A stretch of 64,000 nucleotides of DNA, taken from positions 62,001-126,000 of the forward strand of contig JAHBTK010000005.1 in assembly GCA_019638625.1 (NCBI GenBank). Reading direction: 5' to 3'. Each line of letters begins with the position of its first letter. Positions within the stretch are counted from its first letter, which is position 1. The notes under the pieces were generated by a model that did not search any database, had not been told where the DNA came from, and saw only the letters and a program-made list of their open reading frames with translations. The DNA comes from Chitinophagaceae bacterium. GTDB lineage: Bacteria > Bacteroidota > Bacteroidia > Chitinophagales > Chitinophagaceae. The translations under genes were made by a program, and so were the position numbers. Shown here one piece after another: positions 56,438 through 64,000 of the stretch.

Positions 56438-57583
56438 TCAGGTGGGTTTCCCCCTGCCAATGGCCGACTTGCCGAACCTGTTTTTTACCGAGTCAATTGC
56501 TTTGTACAGGCTGGACTTTTTTTCTGTGTTTTCAAACAGGTTGGTTTGCCGGGCTTCGTTGGTTAACTCGCTGAATTTCACGCCCAAAAGCCGTACGTGT
56601 TCTCCTTTTTTGTATAGTTTGTGAAACAGGTCTTTGGCTACCGGGATCAGCTCATCATCATAAAAAGTATAGGGTATGCTTGTCTGCCTCGATTTTGTCT
56701 CAAAATCAGAATACCGGATCTTAACCGTGACACAACCGGTCATTTTATCATCCTGTCGCAATTCGAAACCGATTTTTTCCGCCATACGGACAAGCTCGCT
56801 CAGCAGGAAACCGGTTTCATTGGTATTGGCTTCAAATGTATTTTCCGTAGAAACGGATTTCGCTTCATGATAAGGCGTTACCGCTCCATCGTGCCGTCCA
56901 TGCGCTTTCTGCCAAAGCTCCATACCATAGTGGCCCAGTATCTGCTCCATTTCTTTTTCGCTGCGCAGGGTAATATCTCCGATGGTTTTAATGCCGGCGT
57001 TCAAGAGGTGTTGATAAGTTTGTTTTCCAATACCGGGGATCGTATTTACCGCCAGTGGAGCCAGGTATTCTTTTTCCATACCTGCCGGCACCTGTATATA
57101 ACCATTGGGTTTTGCTTCATTGGTGGCAATTTTGGCTATCATCTTATTGGTAGCAATGGCGAACGAAATAGGCAATCCTGTTTTTTCGATAATCTCCTGC
57201 CGCAGGTCAATGGTCCACTGCCAGGGATCAAAATAAGTGTCCATTCCCGTCAGATCTATATAAAACTCGTCTATGGATGCCTTTTCAAACAGGGGCGCTT
57301 TTGCAGCAATGATTTCGGTAACCATCCGGGAGTAGCGGCTATACTCCCCACGGGTACCCTTTACTACGGTAGCCTGTGGACACAATCGCATGGCTGTTGC
57401 CATAGGCATGGCAGAATGTACGCCAAACTTCCTGGTCTCGTAACTGCAGGCTGTTACCACACCTCGTTCTTTGCTGCCGCCCACGATCAGCGGTTTCCCT
57501 TTCAATGAGGGATCGTGAATACATTCCACAGAAACGAAAAATGCGTCGAGATCAAAATGTGCTATAATACGCCTATGGTTCAT
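56438..57583 (-). CDS. dinB: DNA polymerase IV (Y-family, DinB)
   Basis: A 381-residue translesion polymerase. Start HRRIIAHFDLDAFFVSVECI carries the first catalytic Asp and the steric-gate Phe-Phe-Val pattern. ACSYETRKFGVHSAMPM near 45-61, YSRYSRMVTEI near 82, and the acidic catalytic motif KASIDEFYIDLTGMD near 100-114 (Asp-Glu) complete the palm. NTIPGIGKQTYQHLLNAGIKTIGDI near 178-202 is the helix-hairpin-helix thumb, and the little-finger domain follows to residue 350. A beta-clamp-type peptide may be in the C-terminus (TNLFEN). No LexA box is recognised. Confidence 0.96.
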   Translation of the reverse strand: MNHRRIIAHFDLDAFFVSVECIHDPSLKGKPLIVGGSKERGVVTACSYETRKFGVHSAMPMATAMRLCPQATVVKGTRGEYSRYSRMVTEIIAAKAPLFEKASIDEFYIDLTGMDTYFDPWQWTIDLRQEIIEKTGLPISFAIATNKMIAKIATNEAKPNGYIQVPAGMEKEYLAPLAVNTIPGIGKQTYQHLLNAGIKTIGDITLRSEKEMEQILGHYGMELWQKAHGRHDGAVTPYHEAKSVSTENTFEANTNETGFLLSELVRMAEKIGFELRQDDKMTGCVTVKIRYSDFETKSRQTSIPYTFYDDELIPVAKDLFHKLYKKGEHVRLLGVKFSELTNEARQTNLFENTEKKSSLYKAIDSVKNRFGKSAIGRGKPT

Positions 57584-57631
57584 TTAAACAACTTACATTT
57601 GCTACCCATAATTTATTTCAAAAGGTATAAT

Positions 57632-57639
57632 TATTTTTG
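57632..57639 (+). promoter_or_regulatory. -7 box of yebC, 4 nt before the start codon
   Basis: TATTTTTG matches TAnnTTTG. The ATG at 57644 follows after four bases, predicting a leaderless or nearly leaderless mRNA. Confidence 0.45.
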
Positions 57640-57643
57640 TTTC

Positions 57644-58366
57644 ATGGGAAGAATATTTGAAGTTAGAAAATCCACCATGTTTGCCCGTTGGGACAGAATG
57701 GCCAAGCAATTTACGCGTATCGGAAAAGAAATTGCGATTGCCGTAAAAGCTGGCGGTCCCGACCCGAATACCAACCCGGCTTTGCGTCGCTGCGTGCAGA
57801 ACGCCAAAAGTGTGAATATGCCCAAGGACAGGGTAGATGCGGCCATCAAAAGGGCTTTGGGCAAGGAGATGGATAACTACGATGAGATACTGTATGAGGG
57901 ATATGCCCCTCATGGGGTGGCCGTGCTGGTAGAAACCGCAACTGATAATCATGTACGAACAGTAGCCAATGTTAAAAGCCATTTCAACAAAGGGGGAGGA
58001 GCATTGGGGAACAGTGGCAGCGTGGCTTTTCAGTTTAAAAAAATGGGCGTATTTAAGCTGAACCCGGAGGGATTGAATGCAGAAGACCTGGAACTTGAAT
58101 TAATAGATTTCGGATTGGAAGAGCTGGGAGAAAGTACCGGTGAAAATAGTGAAGAGGTCCTGGTGATCCGCTGCGGGTTTACAGATTTTGGAAATATGCA
58201 AAAGGCTTTGGAAGAGAAGAATTTAACCCCCATCAGTGCAGAGGTAGAATGGATTCCGTCTACCACCGTGGAACTCCCCGAGGAACAGGCCCAGGAAGTA
58301 TTAAAGCTGGTAGACCGACTGGAACAGGATGAGGATGTTCAGAAGGTATTTCACAATCTTCAGTAA
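57644..58366 (+). CDS. yebC: YebC/PmpR-family protein
   Basis: The ATG at 57644 (MGRIFEVRKSTMFARWDRMAKQF) gives 240 residues; an open frame continues upstream to 57515 but overlaps dinB on the other strand and the -7 box and is not family-like. The three YebC domains are visible: N-terminal helices with TRIGKEIAIAVKAGGPDPNTNPALR and MPKDRVDAAIKRA, then YEGYAPHGVAVLVETATDNHVRTVANVK and FNKGGGALGNSGSVAFQF near 100-120. Family members act as transcription regulators or, in recent work, translation factors for proline-rich stalls. The usual KWANIKHRK beginning is replaced by a divergent one, as in other Bacteroidota. Confidence 0.94.
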   Translation: MGRIFEVRKSTMFARWDRMAKQFTRIGKEIAIAVKAGGPDPNTNPALRRCVQNAKSVNMPKDRVDAAIKRALGKEMDNYDEILYEGYAPHGVAVLVETATDNHVRTVANVKSHFNKGGGALGNSGSVAFQFKKMGVFKLNPEGLNAEDLELELIDFGLEELGESTGENSEEVLVIRCGFTDFGNMQKALEEKNLTPISAEVEWIPSTTVELPEEQAQEVLKLVDRLEQDEDVQKVFHNLQ

Positions 58367-58384
58367 TCGCTAAAATATTCTTCT

Positions 58385-59020
58385 ATGGTGAGCTATGAAC
58401 AAATTTTTGAAAACAACAGGAAATGGGTTGCTTCCAAACAGGAGGCGGATGCTGATTTTCTGCAGAAACTCTCAAAAGACCAAACGCCGGAATACCTGTA
58501 TATAGGATGCAGCGACAGCCGCGTTCCGGCAAATGATATTATGGGACTGGAACCAGGAGAAGTGTTTGTACACAGGAATGTTGCCAACCTGGTTTGTTCC
58601 ATTGATATCAATGTGATGTCGGTGATCAATTATGCTGTTCGTTACCTGGGTGTCAAGCATATTATTGTTTGCGGGCACTACAACTGTGGCGGCGTGAAAG
58701 CAGCTATGCTGCCCAGGGACATGGGAATTCTGAACCCATGGCTCCGGAATATCCGGGATGTTTATCGTTTGCATAAGGAGGAACTGAATGCGATCCGGGA
58801 CGAAGGTGAGCGTTATAACCGCCTTGTAGAGTTGAATGTACAGGAACAATGTGTGAACGTAGTTAAATTAGCCAGTGTTCAGCAGGAATATAACAAGAAG
58901 GGCTACCCGACAGTTCATGGGTGGGTATTTGACCTGAAAACCGGCTTATTAAAGGACTTGAAGCTGGACTTCAGGAAAATACTGGCGGATATACAGGAGA
59001 TATACAGATTGATTGACTAA
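58385..59020 (+). CDS. Beta-class carbonic anhydrase
   Basis: A 211-residue zinc enzyme interconverting CO2 and bicarbonate. Zinc ligands Cys and Asp/Arg dyad lie in YLYIGCSDSRVPANDIMGLEPGE (CSDSR near residue 41-45), and the second and third ligands in VCGHYNCGGVKAAM near 96-109 (His and Cys). FVHRNVANLV near 61-70 is also conserved. Length is normal for the bacterial beta class. It starts 18 bp after yebC and is probably co-transcribed; a strong terminator follows. Confidence 0.96.
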   Translation: MVSYEQIFENNRKWVASKQEADADFLQKLSKDQTPEYLYIGCSDSRVPANDIMGLEPGEVFVHRNVANLVCSIDINVMSVINYAVRYLGVKHIIVCGHYNCGGVKAAMLPRDMGILNPWLRNIRDVYRLHKEELNAIRDEGERYNRLVELNVQEQCVNVVKLASVQQEYNKKGYPTVHGWVFDLKTGLLKDLKLDFRKILADIQEIYRLID

Positions 59021-59044
59021 CACCGTTAAAATTAAGTTATAGTG

Positions 59045-59085
59045 TACGAACAGCCTGAGCGAAAAATCAGGCTGTTCGTATTTTT
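59045..59085 (+). terminator. Terminator after carbonic anhydrase
   Basis: TACGAACAGCCTGA and TCAGGCTGTTCGTA form a perfect 14-bp stem with an 8-nt loop followed by five T. Strongest hairpin terminator in the window. Confidence 0.93.
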
Positions 59086-59211
59086 CAGCATAGCCGTTTA
59101 ATGATCGCTTTTAAAACAAATTATCACCAATACTGTAAGGTTCCAATAGGTTTAATGTTTAATTTTCAGGCCTGATCCGGTTGTATTGGCTCTAAATCGC
59201 ACTGCTTCTAA

Positions 59212-61734
59212 ATGGGTATGAAAAAACTATTGTTGTCTGCTTGTTTGTTTACTACTGTAATAACTGCGTACGCACAATCTCCTGAAACATACTCAAGCTC
59301 GGAAATTCTGTTACGGTTGAAAAAACTCAGGGTTTTCGGCAGCGTTTTATACATAGCTGCCCATCCCGATGATGAAAATACACGGCTCCTGGCTTACCTG
59401 GCTAAGGGTAAATTATATAAAACCGGGTATTTAAGTCTTACCAGGGGAGATGGAGGGCAAAATTTGATTGGCGATGAGCAGGGAAAAGAACTTGGATTGA
59501 TCAGGACCCAGGAACTGCTGGCAGCCAGGAGACTGGACGGCGCGCAGCAGTTTTTTTCAAGAGCTTATGATTTCGGTTTTTGCAAAAGCACGGAAGAGGC
59601 ATTGGAGAAATGGGACCGGAACATCATTCTGAGCGACGTGGTATGGGTGATCCGTAAGTTCCGGCCGGATGTTATAATCACCAGGTTTCCGCCCGATAAC
59701 AGGGCAGGACATGGACACCACTCCGCGTCGGCAGTGCTCGCTGAGGAGGCATTTAAAGCGGCGGCAGATTCAACAAAGTTTCCGGAGCAATTTGAATACG
59801 GCGTCACGCCCTGGCAGGCCAAAAGGCTGTTATGGAATACGTTCAATTTTGGCGGCGCCAGCACCCAAAGCGAGGATCAGTTTAAAATAGAGGTAGGCGG
59901 ATACAACGCATTGCTGGGAAAAAGTTATGGCGAAATTGCCGCTGAAAGCCGCAGTCAGCACAAAAGCCAGGGCTTTGGTATTGCCGCCCAGCGTGGGTCC
60001 GTTTTAGAATATTTTGTTACTACCGGAGGCGAGCCTCCCGCCAACGATTTGATGGATGGTGTGGAAACAACCATCCGGCGGGTGGGAATCACTCCGGAAG
60101 AACAACATAAGATCGAGACGGTGGTAGAGGATATCATCCGGCGTTTTTCCCATGAGCATCCGGAAAACTCGGTGAGTTCGTTGGTGAAATTACACACGTT
60201 GCTTTTTTCCCTGCAGCCGGCTTCTCCCTGGATAACAGAAAAAGCGGCCGAAGTATATAAACTTATAGAGATTTGTTCCGGTTTGTATTTTGAGGCAACG
60301 GCCAACGTGCCTTATGTTGCGGCGGGCGATTCCCTGCAAATCAATATCTCCGTCGTGAATCGCGGAAATCTCCCTATCCGCGCCCTGTCTACCAACTTTA
60401 CGGATACCCTGCTGTCATCAGTATTACCCCATAAGGCTCTTTCTTTTTCAAAGAAGATATTTGTACCGGTCAATTCCCCGGCTTCGCAGCCCTACTGGCT
60501 TCAGAATGGAATGAACGAAGGTCACTTTATTGTGGATGATCAGCGTTTAATCGGGTTGCCGGAATCGCCGGGGCCTTATGAAATAGCTGTTAACCTGGAA
60601 ATCGACCACCAGTTTTTTATTTTCAGGAAACCGGTGATGCATAAATATACGGACCCGGTAGATGGCGAAATATACCAGCCCCTTCCGATCGTGCCGGCTT
60701 TATCGCTGATGGAAAGCCCCGGTTTTATTTTTACGCGGTTGAACAATTTACCGCCTGCTCCTGTTACACTGAGCGTAACTGCTCTGACACCTGTCAGCAA
60801 CGCTAAAGCCGTTTTTTATCAGTATGAATATCAAAAAGAGAAGTTGATCCGCAACAAAACGTATGACGATCCTGCTGTAACACTATTAAAGAACCAGGTA
60901 AAAAATTATAGCTTAAATACCGGGACTATTTTAAAAAACACCAAAGAAAAGGAGCTTCTTTTTTTTGCTGATTTAACAGCCCCGTATAAGGAAAGATATC
61001 AAAGTTATACGCTCCGCAGGATCATGCACAAGCACATTCCCGCCATCACTTATTTTTATTTAAATAAAGTAAAAGTGATCGACGACCCTATCACAACTGT
61101 CGGAAAAAAAATTGGTTATATACCGGGAGCAGGAGACTTCATCCCTGAGGCGCTTAAGTTACTGGGGTATGAAGTAACACAGCTTTCTGAAAAAGATATT
61201 CTGGCCGGAGATTTAAAACAGTATGATGCTATTGTGACAGGTATCCGGGCATATAACGTTCATGAGTGGTTGAATACCGTTTACGAAAGCCTGATGAAAT
61301 ACGTGTATGATGGCGGCAACCTGGTGGTACAATACAATACCAGCAGCAGCCTGGGCCCCTTGAAAGGAAGGATCGGACCCTATGATTTTGATATTTCGCG
61401 GGCAAGGGTCACCGATGAAAGCGCACCGGTGAACTTTCTGCTTCCCGGTGACGAGTTGCTCAATTGGCCCAATAAAATCACGTCAAATGATTTCAGGGAC
61501 TGGGTGCAGGAGCGGGGATTATATTTTGCCGGAAATTTTGCAGGCGAATATAAAGCCTTATTTTCGGCAAATGATCCCGGGGAAAACGGGCACCCCGGAA
61601 GCCTTATCACGACATCATATGGAAAAGGGAGGTTTACCTATACAGGACTGTCTCTTTTCAGACAGTTGCCCGCAGGAAAGTCGTACCGTTTGTTTGCTAA
61701 CCTTGTGGCGAATCCAAAATATAAGAAGCAGTAA
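59212..61734 (+). CDS. Exported PIG-L family deacetylase, multidomain
   Basis: An 840-residue protein with a signal peptide (KKLLLSACLFTTVITAYAQ). ATG at 59212 is used; ATG at 59218 is equally possible. The N-terminal PIG-L/LmbE domain has the zinc motif AAHPDDENTRLLAYL near 46-60 and the second ligand set AGHGHHSAS near 165-173, so it should be an active N-acetyl-sugar deacetylase. The middle (about 350-600) is beta-rich. The C-terminal part (IGYIPGAGDFIPEALKLLGYEVTQLSEKD, GIRAYNVHEWL, YVYDGGNLVVQYNTSS) looks like a class-I glutamine-amidotransferase-like domain lacking a clear catalytic Cys. It is followed immediately by two small membrane protein genes and a symporter, suggesting deacetylation and uptake of an amino-sugar compound. 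Confidence 0.88.
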   Translation: MGMKKLLLSACLFTTVITAYAQSPETYSSSEILLRLKKLRVFGSVLYIAAHPDDENTRLLAYLAKGKLYKTGYLSLTRGDGGQNLIGDEQGKELGLIRTQELLAARRLDGAQQFFSRAYDFGFCKSTEEALEKWDRNIILSDVVWVIRKFRPDVIITRFPPDNRAGHGHHSASAVLAEEAFKAAADSTKFPEQFEYGVTPWQAKRLLWNTFNFGGASTQSEDQFKIEVGGYNALLGKSYGEIAAESRSQHKSQGFGIAAQRGSVLEYFVTTGGEPPANDLMDGVETTIRRVGITPEEQHKIETVVEDIIRRFSHEHPENSVSSLVKLHTLLFSLQPASPWITEKAAEVYKLIEICSGLYFEATANVPYVAAGDSLQINISVVNRGNLPIRALSTNFTDTLLSSVLPHKALSFSKKIFVPVNSPASQPYWLQNGMNEGHFIVDDQRLIGLPESPGPYEIAVNLEIDHQFFIFRKPVMHKYTDPVDGEIYQPLPIVPALSLMESPGFIFTRLNNLPPAPVTLSVTALTPVSNAKAVFYQYEYQKEKLIRNKTYDDPAVTLLKNQVKNYSLNTGTILKNTKEKELLFFADLTAPYKERYQSYTLRRIMHKHIPAITYFYLNKVKVIDDPITTVGKKIGYIPGAGDFIPEALKLLGYEVTQLSEKDILAGDLKQYDAIVTGIRAYNVHEWLNTVYESLMKYVYDGGNLVVQYNTSSSLGPLKGRIGPYDFDISRARVTDESAPVNFLLPGDELLNWPNKITSNDFRDWVQERGLYFAGNFAGEYKALFSANDPGENGHPGSLITTSYGKGRFTYTGLSLFRQLPAGKSYRLFANLVANPKYKKQ

Positions 61735-61896
61735 ATGACACAAAAGAAGAATGGCGATATAAGAAAAGGACCTGCCATGGGTGTAATTATCGGGGTGGCG
61801 TTAGGAATTCTTGTAACGCTGGTATTTAAAAAGATCGGCTATGGTATACTAATGGGAATTCTGATAGCTTTTCTCTTGCGGAGAGCTTTTAAATAA
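61735..61896 (+). CDS. Small membrane protein (53 aa) after the PIG-L gene
   Basis: The frame starts at the base directly after the PIG-L stop codon (TAA then ATG) and encodes 53 residues. A basic N-terminus (MTQKKNGDIRKG) leads to two hydrophobic stretches (AMGVIIGVALGILVTLVF and YGILMGILIAFLL) with Gly-x3-Gly patterns and a basic end RRAFK. It is likely a two-helix inner-membrane protein. No family is recognised. The zero spacing and same-strand order make real translation plausible. It is too short for standard gene calling. Confidence 0.65.
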   Translation: MTQKKNGDIRKGPAMGVIIGVALGILVTLVFKKIGYGILMGILIAFLLRRAFK

Positions 61897-61906
61897 ATAC
61901 TATAAT

Positions 61907-62029
61907 ATGCAGGAACAAAATGATAAACCTCCTGTGTTTAAAACATGGGGAGCCTGGTACTGGCTGGTATTGGCATTTCTGGTCTTACAGATTGTACTGT
62001 TTATTTATTTCACGAAATACTTTTCATGA
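61907..62029 (+). CDS. Small membrane protein (40 aa) coupled to the symporter
   Basis: A 40-residue frame whose stop overlaps the symporter start by ATGA (62026-62029), a translational-coupling arrangement. It is MQEQNDKPPVFKTWGAWYW followed by one hydrophobic helix (LVLAFLVLQIVLFIYF) and TKYFS. The aromatic-rich start of the helix (WGAWYWLVL) recalls the small subunits found beside some SSS symporters, although I cannot assign a family. It starts 10 bp after the 53-residue gene. Probably an accessory subunit of the transporter. Confidence 0.68.
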   Translation: MQEQNDKPPVFKTWGAWYWLVLAFLVLQIVLFIYFTKYFS

Positions 62030-63744
62030 GTTATATTGACTGGATTGTATTAATTGTAACGCTTGCTTTGATTGTTGTTTACGGACTGATCAAGAGCCGT
62101 ACCTCCAAAAATCTCGATGGCTATTTCCTGAGTAACCGGGAAATGCCCTGGTATATCGTGTTGTTCAGCATCATGGGCACCCAGGCCAGTGCTATCACTT
62201 TCCTTTCTGCTCCCGGTCAGGCATATACCGATGGAATGCGTTTCGTGCAGTATTATTTTGGGTTACCTCTGGCGATGATCGTACTCTGCGTCACATTTGT
62301 TCCCATATTTCATAAAAAAAAGCTGTACACCGCCTACGAGTTTTTGGAAAAACGATTTGATCTGAAAACAAGGACCCTTACTTCTTTCCTTTTTCTTCTT
62401 CAGCGCGGCTTGTCTACCGGTATCAGTATTTATGCGCCAGCTATTATTTTGTCCTCGTTGTTGGGCTGGAATATTTACTGGACAAATATAGTGATGGGAG
62501 GCGTGTTGATAATATATACCGTAACAGGCGGGGCAAGATCTGTGGCGTATACCCAGCAACTGCAACTGGCGATCATTTTTGCCAGTATGTTTATTGCCGG
62601 TTACCTGGTGGTGAAATACCTGCCTGAAGGTATCGGTTTATTTGATGCGCTGAAAGTGGGGGGAGCGATGGGTAAAACAAACGTGGTGACCACAGGCTTC
62701 AAAGGGGATGGCGGCTTCGACTGGAAAGACCGTTATAACCTGCTGAGCGGGATCATCGGTGGTTTCTTCCTGGCTCTTTCCTATTTTGGTACAGACCAAA
62801 GCCAGGTTGGGCGATACCTGACGGCAAAATCCATCCGGGAAAGCAGGGTAGGGTTGTTGATGAATGGTTTGGTGAAAGTGCCTATGCAGTTCCTTATCTT
62901 ATTGCTGGGTGTGTTGGTGTTTGCATTTTACCAGTTCAACAGCGCGCCTTTATTCTTCAACAAAACGCAGGTGGATAAGGTAATGCATTCGGAGCATGCC
63001 GGTACGCTGAATGAGATACAGGAGACCTATGAAAAAGCGGATGAAGAAAAAAAGAACCTGGTAAGGTCTTTTGCAGCCAATGGTAATTTCAGTTTATCTG
63101 AAACCGAAAAGCAGCAATTGACAAATATCAACCGCCAGCGCGATAGTTTGCGTACGTCCTTTAAAAAACTGGTGGAGCAACCCGGTATCCAGGGTGATTC
63201 TAATGATGCCAATTATATTTTTCTCCGGTTTGTAATGGACTATCTGCCACGCGGACTGGTCGGGTTGTTGATAGCAGTGATCTTTATTGCTTCCTGGGGC
63301 AGCATCGCCGCAGCGCTCAACTCTTTGTCATCCAGCACGATAGTGGATATCCACAAAAAATTTATTAATCGCAACATGTCCGACAAGGACGATTACCGCC
63401 TATCCAGGATCTATACATTTATTTGGGGGGTCTTCTGCATCATCGTGGCACAGTTTGCCTACAATATCGGTAATAGCCTGATTGAAGCTGTTAACATCCT
63501 GGGCTCGTTGTTTTACGGGGTTATCCTGGGTGTCTTCCTGTTGGCATTTTATTTCCGGTTTGTGAAAGGGAATGCTGTTTTCTGGAGCGCCATACTGGGA
63601 GAAATACTTGTTGTAGGGTTCTTTCTCTTAAACGAAAATCAGATTATCAACCTCAGCTTCTTGTGGCTGAATGCCATAGGAGCATTGGCCGTAGTAGGTT
63701 TTGCAGTTCTTATTCAGTTACTCTTCGCCCGTAAATTATCATAA
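62026..63744 (+). CDS. Sodium:solute symporter (SSS family)
   Basis: The ATG at 62026 (MSYIDWIVLIVTLALIVVYGL) is preferred because it overlaps the preceding stop and starts a membrane helix; an upstream frame to 61945 overlaps the small gene. 572 residues with about thirteen helices. SSS hallmarks: SNREMPWYIVLFSIMGTQASAITFLSAPGQAY near 35-65 (in pieces), TGGARSVAYTQQLQLAIIF near 166, and the sodium-site text SYFGTDQSQVGRYLTAKS near 248-265. A charged cytoplasmic loop near 320-390 (KVMHSEHAGTLNEIQETYEK) is unusually long. Takes up sugars, sialic acid or amino acids with Na+; given the PIG-L neighbour, an amino-sugar product is plausible. Confidence 0.93.
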   Translation: MSYIDWIVLIVTLALIVVYGLIKSRTSKNLDGYFLSNREMPWYIVLFSIMGTQASAITFLSAPGQAYTDGMRFVQYYFGLPLAMIVLCVTFVPIFHKKKLYTAYEFLEKRFDLKTRTLTSFLFLLQRGLSTGISIYAPAIILSSLLGWNIYWTNIVMGGVLIIYTVTGGARSVAYTQQLQLAIIFASMFIAGYLVVKYLPEGIGLFDALKVGGAMGKTNVVTTGFKGDGGFDWKDRYNLLSGIIGGFFLALSYFGTDQSQVGRYLTAKSIRESRVGLLMNGLVKVPMQFLILLLGVLVFAFYQFNSAPLFFNKTQVDKVMHSEHAGTLNEIQETYEKADEEKKNLVRSFAANGNFSLSETEKQQLTNINRQRDSLRTSFKKLVEQPGIQGDSNDANYIFLRFVMDYLPRGLVGLLIAVIFIASWGSIAAALNSLSSSTIVDIHKKFINRNMSDKDDYRLSRIYTFIWGVFCIIVAQFAYNIGNSLIEAVNILGSLFYGVILGVFLLAFYFRFVKGNAVFWSAILGEILVVGFFLLNENQIINLSFLWLNAIGALAVVGFAVLIQLLFARKLS

Positions 63745-63863
63745 GTCATTCCCCTTTAATCGAAATAATAAGTGTTTTCACCGATTAAAGCTTTTAGTAG
63801 AAATTCTTATAGCTATCTTCACATCCGGATATCCAATTCCAAGAAACCGATAAAACTGTAAGT

Positions 63864-64000
63864 ATGAAAATCTATACATTATTGCGGGATAACCAGGAAA
63901 GTGGTTCGTTTACTTATGAAGAATTAGTCTCCAAAAAGTTGAGGAAACTGGATCTTATTTGGGTAGAAGGCGAAAGCATAGTCTGGAAATATCCGTCTGA
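63864..64000 (+). CDS. GYF_2/DUF4339-domain protein (partial)
   Basis: The start is in the window, but only 45 codons are seen before the right edge. MKIYTLLRDNQESGSFTYEELVSK and LDLIWVEGESIVWKYPS match the GYF_2 (DUF4339) pattern, in which a loop of Gly-Pro/Phe and a W-x-E-G motif form a small beta sheet. Such domains usually sit at the N-terminus of membrane or signalling proteins and bind proline-rich peptides. The rest of the protein is beyond the window, so no role can be given. Confidence 0.7.
   Translation, partial: MKIYTLLRDNQESGSFTYEELVSKKLRKLDLIWVEGESIVWKYPS

Noticed and set aside
56621..57508. 295-codon frame antisense to dinB
   Set aside because: It lies wholly inside dinB on the opposite strand, with biased low-complexity composition; dinB has all polymerase motifs.
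57515..57643. Upstream extension of yebC
   Set aside because: It overlaps dinB and the TATTTTTG promoter box, and the family begins at the MGRIFEVRK methionine.
61945..62025. Upstream start for the symporter
   Set aside because: The extra 27 residues overlap the small 40-residue gene and are not hydrophobic like a real first helix; the ATGA-coupled start at 62026 fits better.

Overview
The window looks like chromosome of a member of the Bacteroidota, most likely a Chitinophagaceae-type organism. The evidence is a SusC/SusD pair, a secreted metalloprotease with a type IX secretion sorting tail, a KDO-less Wza/Wzc capsule locus of Bacteroidota type, start codons with almost no Shine-Dalgarno sequences, and repeated TAnnTTTG (-7) promoter boxes. 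Nearly every gene is a recognisable chromosomal gene; there is no phage, plasmid backbone or CRISPR array.

Layout. 1-7736 (minus strand): a capsule/exopolysaccharide operon read right to left as wza, wzc, GT2 glycosyltransferase, Wzy-like polymerase, Wzx flippase, a broken GT4 glycosyltransferase with a hairpin cluster at its truncated end, and a PglD-like acyltransferase cut by the window edge. 7758-8149 is a regulatory gap with two adjacent perfect hairpins in the capsule leader. 8150-19149: mixed housekeeping genes (dienelactone hydrolase, DUF4349 lipoprotein, fmt, an Alvin-type ferredoxin divergent from a LuxC-like acyl-CoA reductase, a DegP/HtrA protease, a PbfA-like PLP enzyme, a J-domain protein, a DtxR/MntR regulator, a phosphoesterase, ApbE). 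19431-24111: SusC/SusD pair with a promoter and a LacI-type palindrome ahead of it. 24190-36404: oxidoreductase, two divergent acyl-CoA dehydrogenase-family genes separated by a hairpin-array element, M20 hydrolase, accA, dapA, a DUF937-like protein, clpB, and a beta-lactamase-fold protein that has lost its catalytic residues. 36688-36771: tRNA-Leu(GAG). 36935-43722: aldose epimerase, M43 protease, folC, FGGY kinase, and an ECF sigma factor operon whose second gene fuses an anti-sigma-like N-terminus, a membrane helix and a trypsin-like protease.

44217-54432 is an aromatic amino acid cluster: pheA, aminotransferase, tyrA, DEAD-box helicase, DAHP synthase/chorismate mutase, an IS200-like transposase, aroB, aroA, aroC and a DUF952 gene. 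It is preceded by a 27-codon leader peptide with six Phe and three Tyr codons, a terminator hairpin and a competing antiterminator pairing. This is a textbook-shaped ribosome-dependent attenuator and is the most interesting item in the window. 54609-59020 carries an OmpA-family protein, peroxiredoxin, dinB, yebC and carbonic anhydrase. 59212-63744 is a PIG-L deacetylase followed by two very small membrane proteins and a sodium:solute symporter in one tightly packed unit; a GYF_2-like gene runs off the right edge.

The main candidates for something undescribed are the Phe/Tyr attenuator, the roughly 270-bp multi-hairpin element with 32-nt inverted ends at 26581-26849, the transposase embedded in the aro operon, the sigma/anti-sigma/protease unit, and the two small membrane proteins coupled to the symporter. 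All functional statements are from reading the sequence; no database search was run.
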